Positions 1 through 9,230 of a DNA stretch of 64,000 nt are shown here, piece after piece. The first letter of the stretch is position 1; each line of letters starts with the position of its first letter. Position numbers and translations under genes: made by a program. The notes under the pieces were generated by a model. It was not told the origin of the DNA. It searched no databases and saw only the letters and a list, made by a program, of their open reading frames with translations. Source of the stretch: Duganella sacchari (GTDB lineage Bacteria; Pseudomonadota; Gammaproteobacteria; Burkholderiales; Burkholderiaceae_D); contig NZ_FRCX01000002.1 in assembly GCF_900143065.1 (NCBI RefSeq), positions 248,001-312,000 on the forward strand. Direction: 5' to 3'.

Positions 1-1573
1 CCTTCATCCGCCGGGCCAGCGGCGGATCGTGTTCAGGCAGCGCGCTCCGGGGCAGGAGCGCCACGCACAGCGCTGGCGTGACCGTGATTGCCACCACCAG
101 CGATGCGAGTGTCGCCAACAGATATGAGACTGCAAGGGGAGCAAACAAGCGTCCCGCTACGCCGGGCATGGAAAGCACAGGGAGGAAGACCAGGGCAATG
201 GCAAAGGTCGCATAGACCACAGCGCTGCGCACCTCCAACACCGCATCGAGCACGACTTGAACTGACATGTGGGGTACTGGGCGATGTCGATTTTCGCGCA
301 GCCGTCGATAGATATTTTCGACCACGATGATGGCATCGTCGACCAGCAGCCCGATGGAGATGGCCAGCCCGCCCAGAGTCATCGTATTGAGACTGAGGCC
401 ACGCTGCTCCATGACGGTCACGGCAGCCAGGAGCGACAACGGAATGGCGGTCAGGGCGATGGCGGAGGTACGCCAGTTGAACAGAAACAGCGCCACGACC
501 GCCACCACCAGGACAGCACCGAACAGTAACGACGAGCGCACGTTTTGGGTTGCGATGGCGATGAAATTCGCTGACCGGAACAGGTCGTCGTGCAGCACGA
601 CCTGCTGGTCTTTCAGGCTCGGACGCAATTCGGCCAGCGCGCGCTCGACCGCCTCGGTAATCGCCACGGTGTTGGCGCCGTACTGCTCGGAAATGAGTAA
701 TTGGATTCCAATCGTACCTGCCACCGCGGCAGCGCCGATGGGCGGCTCGGGGGCCGCGCGGACGTCCGCTACGTCGGCCAGCGTCAGGTTGGCACCGTCC
801 TGCTGCCGCACGACGGTCCGGGCGAGCTGCTCGATGCTCAGCGATTGCGCATGGGTTTGCAGCGTGATGCGCTGGTTGGCGTTGTCGATAAACCCGGCGC
901 CGCGCACCCCGGTGGCACGGCGCGCCACGTCATGGATATCGTTCAGCGCCAGTCCGTATTTGATAAGCCGCTCGGGCCGGATCTGTATCTGAAATTCCTT
1001 CGCCTCGCCGCCGAACACCGCCACCGTGGCTACCCCATGGACGGCAAGCAGGCGCGGTTTGAGCGTCCAGTCGGCCAGCGTTCGCATGTCCATCAACGAG
1101 CGCTTCTCCGACGTCAGCCCGATGGCCATCACGATGCTGGTGGACGAGGTAAGCGGCGACATTGCCGGTGCCTGCACGCCGCGCGGCAACTGGGTAGACA
1201 ATGCAGCCAGACGTTCGCCAAGGTTCTGGCGATCACGGTAGATGTCGCTCTTGGGGTCGAAGGTCACGGTAACGACCGACAGTCCCTGGATGGACTGCGA
1301 GCGCAAGGCATCGACTCCCACTACGCCGTTGACGGCGTTCTCGATGGGCTGAGTCACCAGCACTTCAACTTGTTCTGGAGCCAGACCCGGCGCCTCGGTC
1401 TGGATGGTGACTTGGGGCGGAGCAAACTCCGGGAACACGTCGTATTTGGCGCCGCTGAACGCATAAAAACCATAGGCGGCCAGCAAGACGGCCAGGGCGA
1501 TCACGACACCCTTGTAACGCAGGGAGAAGCCAACAATGGCGGCGAGCAGTCCAGTGCGGGAAGCTGTTGTCAT
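1..1573 (-). CDS. HME-type RND efflux permease, N-terminal 524 residues (partial)
   Basis: Inner-membrane proton-driven pump subunit of a CusA/CzcA-type tripartite heavy-metal exporter. The reverse strand is open from an ATG at 1573 to the window edge, so the C-terminal half lies outside. The N-terminus (MTTASRTGLLAAIVGFSLRY) is followed by the first membrane helix, then a periplasmic porter region with the motif VFPEFAPPQVTIQTEAPGLA and SVVTVTF typical of HME-RND pumps. The TM4 region reads GLLVDDAIIVVENIYRR, giving the acidic residues (two Asp, one Glu) used for proton relay. The ATG overlaps the stop of the membrane-fusion gene by four bases (1570-1573), so translation is probably coupled. 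I cannot tell copper/silver from cobalt/zinc/cadmium. Role is confident, substrate is not. Confidence 0.9.
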   Translation of the reverse strand, partial: MTTASRTGLLAAIVGFSLRYKGVVIALAVLLAAYGFYAFSGAKYDVFPEFAPPQVTIQTEAPGLAPEQVEVLVTQPIENAVNGVVGVDALRSQSIQGLSVVTVTFDPKSDIYRDRQNLGERLAALSTQLPRGVQAPAMSPLTSSTSIVMAIGLTSEKRSLMDMRTLADWTLKPRLLAVHGVATVAVFGGEAKEFQIQIRPERLIKYGLALNDIHDVARRATGVRGAGFIDNANQRITLQTHAQSLSIEQLARTVVRQQDGANLTLADVADVRAAPEPPIGAAAVAGTIGIQLLISEQYGANTVAITEAVERALAELRPSLKDQQVVLHDDLFRSANFIAIATQNVRSSLLFGAVLVVAVVALFLFNWRTSAIALTAIPLSLLAAVTVMEQRGLSLNTMTLGGLAISIGLLVDDAIIVVENIYRRLRENRHRPVPHMSVQVVLDAVLEVRSAVVYATFAIALVFLPVLSMPGVAGRLFAPLAVSYLLATLASLVVAITVTPALCVALLPRSALPEHDPPLARRMK

Positions 1574-2610
1574 TTGCCTTCCTCGCCGACTTGAATCTGC
1601 GAACGCAGTTCCTCCGAGAGCAGGGTTTGAGCACCGCGTACGACCAGCTGCGTGCCCTTGAGCGCTCCCGGCGCGAACCAGCCTTGTTCGACGGGTATGG
1701 CCGCCGGCAGTTCACGTCGCACGAAATGCCCTGGCGCGCTTTGCACATACAGCCACGCCTTGCCTTGCCACCAGACCACAGCCCCAGCCGGTATGAGTGC
1801 GCCGGTTTGTTCGGCCCCCGTCGCCAGATAAGCCGTCAGCGTCGTACCTGGCAGCAGGCCATCGGCCGGCGCGATGTAGAAAAAAGCGGCGCCCTGCATG
1901 CGGGGATCTGCTTGAGAAGATGCCGACACCAGGGTAGCATTTTTGAATGTCCCGTCATTGGCGCTCACCCGCGTTGCGGCGGGGCCCTTAGTCATGTTCG
2001 TGCCAGATGGCGCCGCCACCCGCAGCAATACGTCACGCTGTTCCGACAACCGTCGAAACAGTGGGGCGTCACCCACAATAGCGAAAGCGAGAACATTGCC
2101 CCATTTCTGTCGTGCGTTTCGCGCCGCGGCATCCATCGCTGCGTCGGCGCTCCGGGCTACCGCATCGTCGCCGCGCCACGTTGCTTCTGCGGCATCCAAA
2201 ACCTTGGCCGAGACATTTTGCTCGTCGCCGTGAAGGGCTTTGAGACGATCGTATTCGCGCCGCGAGGCCTGCAGGGTGGCATGTGCCTTCTCTGCCTGGG
2301 TCTTGACCGCGACGTATGCCCCACGCAGATCGATGAGTTCCTGCGGCGGCAGGACCGTGGCGAGCGCCTCGACTTCCCCGCGTCGCGTCGTCTCTTCAAG
2401 GGGCGCCACGGCGATGTCGGCGCGCTTCTGCGTCGCCGCATCGAACAACACTGCTGTGCCGCCGTCCTGGACGACAACACGCGACGGTACTTTGACCGGC
2501 CGCTCCCGCTCCTGTTCCAAGGCAAGTTCCTTGCGCCCCTCGATGAATCCCCACGCAGCCAGACCGGCAACGATCGCGCCGGCCGCCAGCAAGATGTATT
2601 TCTTTTTCAC
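1570..2610 (-). CDS. Efflux RND periplasmic adaptor (CusB/CzcB-like membrane-fusion protein)
   Basis: Periplasmic adaptor linking the RND pump to the TolC-type channel. The 346-residue protein opens with an uncleaved or lipidless signal anchor (MKKKYILLAAGAIVAGLAAW), then beta-barrel, an alpha-hairpin region around residues 95-165 rich in Ala/Glu/Arg, and a C-terminal beta-rich segment (LIPAGAVVWWQGKAWLYVQ) typical of the family. The start codon is GTG at 2610, overlapping the TGA of the upstream channel gene by four bases (2607-2610), and its own stop overlaps the pump ATG, so the three genes form a tightly coupled unit. No His/Cys-rich metal-binding extension of the kind seen in some CzcB proteins is visible. 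Confidence 0.88.
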   Translation of the reverse strand: MKKKYILLAAGAIVAGLAAWGFIEGRKELALEQERERPVKVPSRVVVQDGGTAVLFDAATQKRADIAVAPLEETTRRGEVEALATVLPPQELIDLRGAYVAVKTQAEKAHATLQASRREYDRLKALHGDEQNVSAKVLDAAEATWRGDDAVARSADAAMDAAARNARQKWGNVLAFAIVGDAPLFRRLSEQRDVLLRVAAPSGTNMTKGPAATRVSANDGTFKNATLVSASSQADPRMQGAAFFYIAPADGLLPGTTLTAYLATGAEQTGALIPAGAVVWWQGKAWLYVQSAPGHFVRRELPAAIPVEQGWFAPGALKGTQLVVRGAQTLLSEELRSQIQVGEEGK

Positions 2611-4016
2611 GGTTGTTCCCGGTTGTTGAATGGTTTTGGTGTAACGGCCTGTTCAACCGCCGCTGGGAGTACATTGCCGCCAAGCGGGCGGCGCAAGGCA
2701 TCCTCCAATTGTCCCAAGGTCAGTTGCACTTGCGACAAAGCGCTTAATCGCGCCAATTCAGCAGTCACAGTCTCATAGCGAGAACTCAGCCACGCAAGTC
2801 TGTCCGATTCTCCTGCCTTGAAGGAAGCCGCGGCGGCACGTTCCGCTTTGTTCTGGTCGCGCAGCAAAGCATCTGCAATGTGGAACAGACGCACTGCGTG
2901 GCCGTACCCCGCCAACGCCAGCTCCACTTCCGCAATGGCCTTCGTCTGGGTGGCCAAAAACACGCCTGCCGCTTCCTTGCGGTGTGCCTCGGCTTCGGCA
3001 ATTGGACCCTCGTTGCGGTTCAGGAGAGGCAAGGTAAGGGATAGCCCGAGCGACCATTTCACGGCGCCGGCATCCCAGCTATAGCCCGGCCCGATTGAAA
3101 TATCAGGATATTGCTTGGCGACCTCCAGTTGCAGTGCGGATTGGCTCGCTTCGTACTCGGCCAGGCTGGCAAGGATATCGGGCCGGCTGCGCATCGCCTC
3201 GCGCTGCATTGCGTCCGAGGGCAAGGCGGAAACTGGTACAACTTGCTCAAAACTCTCAAACGATATCGCGGCCGTTTCTAGTGCCTTGACCGGCACGCCG
3301 ACGGCTGCGGCGAGCCGTGCCATGTTTTCTGCGCGCTGTTTTTGGTTCGCAGCCAAGGTCAGCGTGATCTGGTTCAGAGTAATCCTCGCCTGGGTAAGTT
3401 CGGGTTGCGAAAGATATCCCGCGGCGAAGCGGCGCTCCAGCAGATGCGTAATTTCCGCCTGCAGGCCGTGCTGGCGCCGTATCAGCACATCAGTCGGGTA
3501 GGCGGCGAGAAGGCTGGTGCGCACGCCGCTGATCACCTGCCAAAGTGCCTCGTTCTCCCGAAACCGAGCGGCCAACGCAAGATGCCGTGCCCGTTCGCTG
3601 CGGTAAGTACGTTTGCCGGCGGTTTCGATCGGCAGGTCAATGCCCAGCCCGTACGTCCACGGTGACTGATCTACGGAGGCGTCTGCATTGTGCTGCAGCG
3701 ATACCCCCAAGGTGGGATTGGGGCGCGCGCCGGCTGTGACCACACCCGCCTGCGCAAGCTGGCTGCGCGCTCGCGCGGTATCGAGGTCAGGGTGAAAGTG
3801 CAATGCTGCCAGGGTGAGCATCGACCTGTCCCACGCTTTCGGGGGCCAGGACGATAGTTCGTGCCCGTAGCTGCGCTCGACGAATTGCTTGAGCTCCGGA
3901 GCATCGAGGCTCCTGGCGCCGAATGCGCTCCCCTGCACAGCAGGGTCAAGCGGTTTGGGTGTATAGCTGGCGCACCCGGCAAGCAGTGCCGCCAGCAGCA
4001 TCAATAGCTGTTTCAT
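2607..4016 (-). CDS. TolC/CzcC-family outer-membrane efflux lipoprotein
   Basis: Outer-membrane channel of the metal efflux system. I place the start at 4016 rather than an upstream in-frame codon because it gives a lipoprotein signal (MKQLLMLLAALLAGCASYTP, lipobox LAGC) and has a Shine-Dalgarno GGGAG seven bases upstream. The 469-residue product has two OEP-like halves: coiled-coil stretches (SQLAQAGVVTAGARPNPTLG; later DILASLAEYEASQSALQLEV) and strands such as ISIGPGYSWDAGAVKWSLGL. It is separated from the kinase gene by 150 bases holding a palindrome that may bind the response regulator. Confidence 0.88.
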   Translation of the reverse strand: MKQLLMLLAALLAGCASYTPKPLDPAVQGSAFGARSLDAPELKQFVERSYGHELSSWPPKAWDRSMLTLAALHFHPDLDTARARSQLAQAGVVTAGARPNPTLGVSLQHNADASVDQSPWTYGLGIDLPIETAGKRTYRSERARHLALAARFRENEALWQVISGVRTSLLAAYPTDVLIRRQHGLQAEITHLLERRFAAGYLSQPELTQARITLNQITLTLAANQKQRAENMARLAAAVGVPVKALETAAISFESFEQVVPVSALPSDAMQREAMRSRPDILASLAEYEASQSALQLEVAKQYPDISIGPGYSWDAGAVKWSLGLSLTLPLLNRNEGPIAEAEAHRKEAAGVFLATQTKAIAEVELALAGYGHAVRLFHIADALLRDQNKAERAAAASFKAGESDRLAWLSSRYETVTAELARLSALSQVQLTLGQLEDALRRPLGGNVLPAAVEQAVTPKPFNNREQP

Positions 4017-4125
4017 GTTCTCCCGTTCTGCGCAGTGCCAGAATGTCGGCAACCGGTCGTGAGTGACCGATGCCCAAAGCACAACAGGATAGCGAAGGTA
4101 GTGATACCGCGACATGACCGGAAGC

Positions 4126-4139
4126 TGACCATTCGGTCA
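4126..4139. promoter_or_regulatory. Palindrome upstream of the efflux genes, candidate response-regulator box
   Basis: The sequence TGACC-ATTC-GGTCA is a 5-bp inverted repeat with a 4-base centre, about 110 bases upstream of the channel-gene start, with a further TGACCG half-site at 4115-4120. Its layout recalls the TGACA-type inverted repeats recognised by CusR/CopR regulators, and such a regulator is encoded next door. The half-site sequence differs from the published type, so this is a candidate only. Confidence 0.35.
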
Positions 4140-4166
4140 TCTTGAAGTGCCCGATTCACATGGTCG

Positions 4167-5591
4167 TTACGAGGCCGGGAACCTCAGTGTCGCGGCGGTG
4201 CCGCAGCCAAGTTCGCTATCGAGAGAAACCGATCCGCCATGAAGCAGCAATATGGACCTGACGATGGCGAGGCCGAGTCCCGTGCCTGTTCCCTGCCTCA
4301 AGCGTGCGCTGTCGGCACGATAAAACCGATCGAAAACGTGGGGCAAGTCCTCGGGCGCAATGCCCTCTCCGGTGTCGCTGACGACGATGTCAACCCCATG
4401 ATCGGGGGTTTTCGCCACATCGACAACAATGGACCCGCCGCTGGGAGTGTGGCGTAGTGCATTGATGATCAGATTGCCCAACGCGCGCCGCAACAAGGCG
4501 GAATCGGCCAACACCGTTCCCACCCCACCGGCGATCAGCGTGGTGTCCTGTTCGTCCGCGAGCGCCTGGTAAAAAGCGCACACGGCGGCGATCTCTTGCT
4601 CAAGGTCCAGTGTTTGCTTGTTAGGCAGCGAGTCGGGTTGCTCCGTTCGGGCCAGGAACAACAAGGCGTCCACCATCCGTGTCAGGCGCTCGTACTCCTC
4701 CGTAGCCGATGCGATGCAGTCGCGATATTGCTCGTTCGAGCGGTCCTTGGAAAGGGCCATTTCCGCTTCGCCCTGAAGAATGTGCAAAGGGGTGCGCAAT
4801 TCGTGCGCGATATCGGCGGAAAACCGAGAAATTCGGGCGAACGACTCATCTAAGCGCACGAGAAGCTGGTCGAAATTGGCGGCGAGCGGTCGCAATTCCC
4901 TAGGCCAGTCGTCGTCCGCCACGCGACGATGCAAGTGTGCCGCGCTCAGTTCCGCGATGATCGCAGCCAGCCGGGACACTGGCTGCAGTCCGCGCCGCGC
5001 GATCAGGTAGCCCGCAATGACGGCGATGGCAAGCGAAGCGGAAAGAGCGAGCCATAGGATGCGCCGGTACGCCGCGAGCACTTCCTCTTCACTTGTCCGG
5101 TTCATTGCCGCCTGCACCGTAAATCCACCGTCGATGCCGACGCGAGCGTACATGAGGCGGTACGTTTCCCCGGAACCTGAAGCCCAGTCCATGCCCTGTT
5201 CGTCGCCACCCGCGCGGAAACGGGGATCGGCGAATGGGCGTCCGTCCTCGGCAGCATGAGGGGGCGGCGCCTCGACCACGTCGACGCCCTGGGCATCAAC
5301 GACGCGCAGGTAAGAGCCGGGAAGCATAGCTGCCTCGCGATGGACCTCTTCCTGGAGCGCGGCGAAGTCGCGGGAATGTAACAACAGGATGCCGCGCACT
5401 TCGGCGATTCTCCCAGCCAGCCATTGGTCATCTTCCTGGCGCAGGCGATCCGCCAGAACCAAGTACAGGATGCTGCCGGCCGACGCGATCAACACCACGC
5501 TAAGGAGCGCGTACCAGACGGTGAGGCGAAAGGCGATCGAGCCGCGCTCCCCGATCAGGGCCATCGGTTTAAAGTCGTTCTTCGATGACAT
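4167..5591 (-). CDS. Sensor histidine kinase, metal-responsive (CusS-like)
   Basis: Membrane sensor kinase of 474 residues. Two membrane helices (about residues 21-48 and 177-198) flank a 128-residue periplasmic sensor, followed by HAMP, HisKA with the H-box ADIAHELRTPL (His263), and HATPase_c with N (NLIINALRH), G1 (SDTGEGI) and G2 (GTGLGLAIV) boxes. It overlaps the 3' end of the response-regulator gene by 23 bases if the start at 5591 is used. An ATG at 5564 (MALIGERGS) would avoid the overlap but has no better ribosome site, so the start is uncertain. Position beside an HME-RND operon suggests sensing of periplasmic metal. Confidence 0.88.
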   Translation of the reverse strand: MSSKNDFKPMALIGERGSIAFRLTVWYALLSVVLIASAGSILYLVLADRLRQEDDQWLAGRIAEVRGILLLHSRDFAALQEEVHREAAMLPGSYLRVVDAQGVDVVEAPPPHAAEDGRPFADPRFRAGGDEQGMDWASGSGETYRLMYARVGIDGGFTVQAAMNRTSEEEVLAAYRRILWLALSASLAIAVIAGYLIARRGLQPVSRLAAIIAELSAAHLHRRVADDDWPRELRPLAANFDQLLVRLDESFARISRFSADIAHELRTPLHILQGEAEMALSKDRSNEQYRDCIASATEEYERLTRMVDALLFLARTEQPDSLPNKQTLDLEQEIAAVCAFYQALADEQDTTLIAGGVGTVLADSALLRRALGNLIINALRHTPSGGSIVVDVAKTPDHGVDIVVSDTGEGIAPEDLPHVFDRFYRADSARLRQGTGTGLGLAIVRSILLLHGGSVSLDSELGCGTAATLRFPAS

Positions 5592-6243
5592 AGCCGACGC
5601 CCCGCAGAGTGTGAATCAGTTTCCGGTCGCTGGGATCGTCTACCTTGCGCCGCAGTCGGCGTACAGCGACATCGACCACGTTACTGTCGCCGTCGAAATT
5701 GATGTCCCATATCTGTTCGGCCAGCCGCGTCCGGGTCAACACTTCGCCGGGGTGACGAAGCAGGTATTCGAGCAGTCGGTATTCCTGTGGAGCGAGGTCA
5801 AGCGGCTTTCCCGCCCGTGATGCCTTGTGCCGAGCCAGGTCCATGTCGAGATCGGCCAGACGCAAGACGTCCGGTTGCTGCGCCGGTGCGCGACGCAAGG
5901 CGTTGCGCACACGGGCAAGCAATTCGGAAAACGCAAACGGCTTGACCAGGTAGTCATCGGCGCCCAAATCCAGGCCCTTGACGCGATGAGAAATCGCATC
6001 GAGGGCCGAGAGCAGAATCACAGGCTGGCGCGGCAGGCGCTCCTTGATCTGTGTTAGCACCGACCAGCCGTCCTGCATAGGCAGCATGACATCAAGTACG
6101 ATCAGGTCATAGACGCCCGTCAGCGCGAGATGAAGCCCGTCCGGCCCATTCGCCGCGAGATCAGCGGAGAAACCTTCCTCGACAAAACCTCGCTTGATGA
6201 AGGCGGCGGTCTTGGGCTCGTCTTCAACAATTAGTATTTTCAT
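5569..6243 (-). CDS. OmpR-family response regulator (CusR/CopR-like)
   Basis: Cytoplasmic DNA-binding partner of the adjacent kinase. The receiver begins MKILIVEDEPKTAAFIKRGF, with acidic pocket residues at the start, phospho-acceptor Asp51 (LIVLDVML), and the conserved K in LVKPFAF; the C-terminal winged helix contains LDLAPQEYRLLEYLLRHPGE and VDVAVRRLRRKVD. I choose the ATG at 6243, preceded by AAGG, over a TTG two codons upstream because it puts the phosphorylated Asp at the family-typical position 51. First gene of the metal operon; likely autoregulates it. Confidence 0.9.
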   Translation of the reverse strand: MKILIVEDEPKTAAFIKRGFVEEGFSADLAANGPDGLHLALTGVYDLIVLDVMLPMQDGWSVLTQIKERLPRQPVILLSALDAISHRVKGLDLGADDYLVKPFAFSELLARVRNALRRAPAQQPDVLRLADLDMDLARHKASRAGKPLDLAPQEYRLLEYLLRHPGEVLTRTRLAEQIWDINFDGDSNVVDVAVRRLRRKVDDPSDRKLIHTLRGVGYVIEERL

Positions 6244-6310
6244 TTCCAACCTTTGTTATGTCTAGCAGGGGGGCGCACAGAATTCGGAAAAAATCGTGCG
6301 CTATGCATAT

Positions 6311-7330
6311 TCAGGCCAGTTTGACCCGCGAGCGCAGCAAACTGCCGGCAGCGTTCTCCTCGAACAACCCGGCCTCCTCGATGTAGCCCTGCACGGTGCC
6401 GTCGTGGCGCCACGCGCCTTGGCGCTTGATGTCGCGGAAGTCCGCGCCCGCACGGTGGGCGCTGGTTGCCATGCCGCGCCGCAGGCTGTGGCTCGACAGT
6501 TCCGGCACGTAGCCGAGCTTGGCCAGCTGCGCAGCGCCGGCCAGGATGGTGTTCACGCTGGCCGGATTCAATCCATCGCCGCCCATCACACCCCACTTGC
6601 TGATCGACCGGAAGACCGGGCCGCTGGTCACGCCGGCGGCGTCCAGCCAGGTCTGCAACGCCGTCGCCGGGCAGCACGGCCCGGCGCTGTAGGGGATCGC
6701 CTTGGCCACGCCCTCGCCGGTCTGGTCCGTCTTCGAGCGCGGCAGCGTGATCGTGATCCCTTGTGCGTCCCAGGCAATGTGGTCGACCTCAATGCCCACC
6801 AGCTCGCTGCGCCGGAATCCCCCGAAAAAGCCCACTTGCAGTAGCGCGTTGTCGCGCGCCGCCTTCAGCGTGCTCCGGGCGGCCAGGGTCGCCACGATCA
6901 GTTCCAGATCCTCGATCGGCAGCGCCTTGGCCTTCTTCTTCGGCCGCCCGTGGGTGCGCGCGATCCCGGCCAGGATCTTGCGCACGGTCGGGGTGGCCGC
7001 CGGATCGGCGAAGCCCTGATGGACATGCCATTGCGAGAGCGCCGTCAGGCGCAGCGCCAAGGTGCGCGGATTGAGTGCGTCGGCGTACCGCACCAGGTAG
7101 CGGATGACGGCCGCCTCGTCGGCCGGCAGCACGCCGCCCCAGTCCAGATAGTGCTTGATCGCCGACCGGTACGCCTGGCGCGTGTTGTCGGACGTGGCAG
7201 CTGCCAGGAATGCGCGGTGCCGCGCGGCCAGCTCGTGGTCATCCTGCGGCGTAACGGCGGTACAGATAGCCGGCGCCGACCCAGTATTGGGCATGTCGGT
7301 GGCGTCAGGTACGGTCGGAGTGTTGGCCAT
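6311..7330 (-). CDS. Tyrosine recombinase/integrase
   Basis: Site-specific DNA recombinase, 339 residues from the ATG at 7330. The N-terminal SAM-like core-binding domain spans about residues 33-130 and the catalytic domain follows. All catalytic residues are present: Arg173 (GGFRRSEL), Lys200 (RSKTDQ), His281-x-x-Arg284 (SHSLRRG), Trp307 (GAWRHD) and Tyr316 (GYIEEAG). An ATG at 7378 would add 16 residues; neither start has a clear ribosome site. It is divergent from a KfrA-like gene and sits at the left edge of a cassette of sulfur-detoxification genes and gene scraps, so it probably mobilised or maintains an island. No attachment sites could be identified. Confidence 0.9.
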   Translation of the reverse strand: MANTPTVPDATDMPNTGSAPAICTAVTPQDDHELAARHRAFLAAATSDNTRQAYRSAIKHYLDWGGVLPADEAAVIRYLVRYADALNPRTLALRLTALSQWHVHQGFADPAATPTVRKILAGIARTHGRPKKKAKALPIEDLELIVATLAARSTLKAARDNALLQVGFFGGFRRSELVGIEVDHIAWDAQGITITLPRSKTDQTGEGVAKAIPYSAGPCCPATALQTWLDAAGVTSGPVFRSISKWGVMGGDGLNPASVNTILAGAAQLAKLGYVPELSSHSLRRGMATSAHRAGADFRDIKRQGAWRHDGTVQGYIEEAGLFEENAAGSLLRSRVKLA

Positions 7331-7477
7331 GGTGGCGTCGCGCGAAATGCGCGCTCGTAACGGGATTACGGTGAGCATAGCACGCCGCAGCCCGGCATGG
7401 CCTGCGATAAAGTAGACTATCGAGCCTTAATATGCGTATTTTCCCGATCAGCTTTGAAATGTAATTTAATGTATTAT

Positions 7478-7490
7478 TACGTATTACGTA
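7478..7490. promoter_or_regulatory. AT-rich inverted repeat, candidate KfrA operator
   Basis: TACGT-ATT-ACGTA is a perfect inverted repeat inside two direct ATTACGT repeats (7476-7489), flanked by TAATGT...ACATTA. It lies 28 bases upstream of the KfrA-like start in the region shared with the divergent recombinase. KfrA proteins repress their own promoter through inverted repeats, so an operator is plausible. Confidence 0.45.
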
Positions 7491-7517
7491 GCACATTACT
7501 TAATTCAAGGAACGATC

Positions 7518-8486
7518 ATGGCCAGAGCCGGTGTCCTGTACTCTCACGTCGCCAAGGCCGCCGCCCAGCTTGCAGCTGCCGGCAAGAACCCCACCGTCGA
7601 CACCGTACGCGAGGCCATGGGCGGCACCGGCAGCAAAAGCACCATCGCCCCCATGCTCAAGCAATGGAAGGCGCAACACGAGGGCGAGGTCGCGGCGGCC
7701 GGCGCCGGCTTGCCGGCCGATCTGCTGGAGGCGGTCCAAGCGGTGTACCAGCGTGTGCAGGAGGGTGCGAAAGCCCAGATCGAGCATCTGCGCGCCGAAC
7801 ATAATCATGCGGAGCAAGAAGCCGCGCGGGCGGTAGAGGCGCTGCACGCCGAATGGCGCCAGCTTGGCGCCGAGCGCGAAGCGCTTGCGGGCGAACTGGC
7901 CAACGTGAAGGCAACGCTGGCGCGCGATCAGGCCGCACGGCAAAAAGACGCCGTGGCGATCGCCACCCTAGAATCCGAAAAAGACGGCCAGGCTCAACGC
8001 CTGGCCGATCGCGCGGCGGAGGTCAGGGAGCTCGCGGAGCAGCTTGCTCAGGCCCGGCGCCAGTTCGAGCACTTCCAGGATGCGAGCGCGACCCAGCGCC
8101 AGGAAGACAAGAGCGCATATGAGGCGCGCATTGCCCGTACTGAGCAGGAGGCGGCCACGCTGCGCACCTATCTCCAGGACAGCCGCGAGGCGCTGGCCGT
8201 GCTGCGTAGCGAGAAGGTCCATCTGGAGCATACCCTGGCCGAACAGCTTGATGCAGCCAGAGAGCAGGCCCGGAAGCTGTACGAAGCGACGGCTGCGCTG
8301 ACTGCTGCGCGCGAGATGGCGAGTAGCAGGCAGTTTGAGATGGAAATGGCCGAGGAGCGCCTGGACCACGCCCAGCAAGCGAATGTGCGGCTGGAGGCGC
8401 GCTTGACCGAGCTGGAGAGCGAGAACGTTTTGTTGAAAGCGAAGGCGATGGTATCCGTACCAAAGGCACGCGGGCGTAAAACGTAA
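7518..8486 (+). CDS. KfrA-like DNA-binding coiled-coil protein
   Basis: The first ~120 residues match the KfrA N-terminal DNA-binding domain found in plasmid replication/partition proteins (AAAQLAAAGKNPTVDTVREA, GGTGSKSTIAPMLKQW). Residues ~90-310 form a long alanine/glutamate/arginine-rich coiled coil, and the tail is basic (VPKARGRKT). KfrA is an autoregulated nucleoid-binding protein of IncP/IncU plasmids; chromosomal homologues commonly sit beside integrases in betaproteobacterial islands. ATG at 7518 is preceded by AAGGA. A second, broken KfrA-like coding sequence lies at 11.9-12.3 kb, so the intervening cassette is bracketed by two such genes. Confidence 0.85.
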   Translation: MARAGVLYSHVAKAAAQLAAAGKNPTVDTVREAMGGTGSKSTIAPMLKQWKAQHEGEVAAAGAGLPADLLEAVQAVYQRVQEGAKAQIEHLRAEHNHAEQEAARAVEALHAEWRQLGAEREALAGELANVKATLARDQAARQKDAVAIATLESEKDGQAQRLADRAAEVRELAEQLAQARRQFEHFQDASATQRQEDKSAYEARIARTEQEAATLRTYLQDSREALAVLRSEKVHLEHTLAEQLDAAREQARKLYEATAALTAAREMASSRQFEMEMAEERLDHAQQANVRLEARLTELESENVLLKAKAMVSVPKARGRKT

Positions 8487-8533
8487 AGCTCGGTACCTTC
8501 TAAATCATCGCAACCTGAATGGCGCGCACAGCG

Positions 8534-9175
8534 TCAACTATTCCACTCAACAATGCCCTCGCGCATCTGTAGCGCGTCGATGCCTTGATCGCGCAGCAGC
8601 CTGACTGCATCGGACGACATCAAGCAGAACGGACCGCGACAATAAGCGATCACGGGCCGGTCCTTTGGCAATTCGGCCAGACGGTTCCTCAGTTCGGCCA
8701 GTGGCATCGAGCGTGCAAACGGCACGTGGCCAACCGCGTATTCTTCGCCCGGCCGCACGTCGATCACGATCACTTCGCCGGATTTCGCCTTGTTCAGCAG
8801 TTCTTCGCGACTATTGCCGACCCACTCATGGGTGGCAGCAGAGAGCTGGCGCAGAGCATCCTGCAATTCAAACAACCGGTCCTCAGCCAGAAGCCGAAGC
8901 GTCACCCATAGCTTGCCCACCTCGGCGCTGGCCAGCCGGTAGATGATGTACTTCCCCTGCCGTTCAGCTTCAACAAGGCGCGCGGACTTCAATTCCTTCA
9001 GATGCGCACTGACCAGCTTGGCACTTATGCCAGCTTCCAACGCCAATGCCTCAACAGTCTTTGGGGACTGCCCTAGCAATTCGATCAACTCCAGCCGTTT
9101 CGGGCTGGCCGAGGCCTTAGCGATGCGCGCTACTTGCTCGTACAGGGCGTCCTTGATGGTTCTATTCGTCGTCAT
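8534..9175 (-). CDS. ArsR-family regulator fused to a rhodanese domain
   Basis: 213-residue fusion. Residues 1-100 are a winged-helix ArsR domain (RLELIELLGQSPKTVEALA, SAKLVSAHLKELKSARLVE); residues 120-213 are a rhodanese domain with the active-site Cys179 in YCRGPFCLMSSDAVRLL. The start MTTNRTIKDALYEQ at 9175 matches how this fusion family begins; longer in-frame starts exist without better ribosome sites. The ArsR part contains no cysteine, so sensing cannot use the two-Cys switch of BigR-type persulfide sensors and may rely on the rhodanese cysteine. Divergent from a DsrE-like gene and a persulfide-dioxygenase-like gene, it is probably their repressor, responding to sulfane sulfur. Confidence 0.87.
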   Translation of the reverse strand: MTTNRTIKDALYEQVARIAKASASPKRLELIELLGQSPKTVEALALEAGISAKLVSAHLKELKSARLVEAERQGKYIIYRLASAEVGKLWVTLRLLAEDRLFELQDALRQLSAATHEWVGNSREELLNKAKSGEVIVIDVRPGEEYAVGHVPFARSMPLAELRNRLAELPKDRPVIAYCRGPFCLMSSDAVRLLRDQGIDALQMREGIVEWNS

Positions 9176-9230
9176 AGGCAGGAGTGTCAGCATTTCGTAG
9201 TCCAAGGTCAAGGCCACCGGCAATTTAGTC

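Noticed and set aside
1567..2778. 403-codon plus-strand frame across the efflux adaptor
   Set aside because: Antisense shadow of a well-supported gene; no family resemblance or ribosome site.
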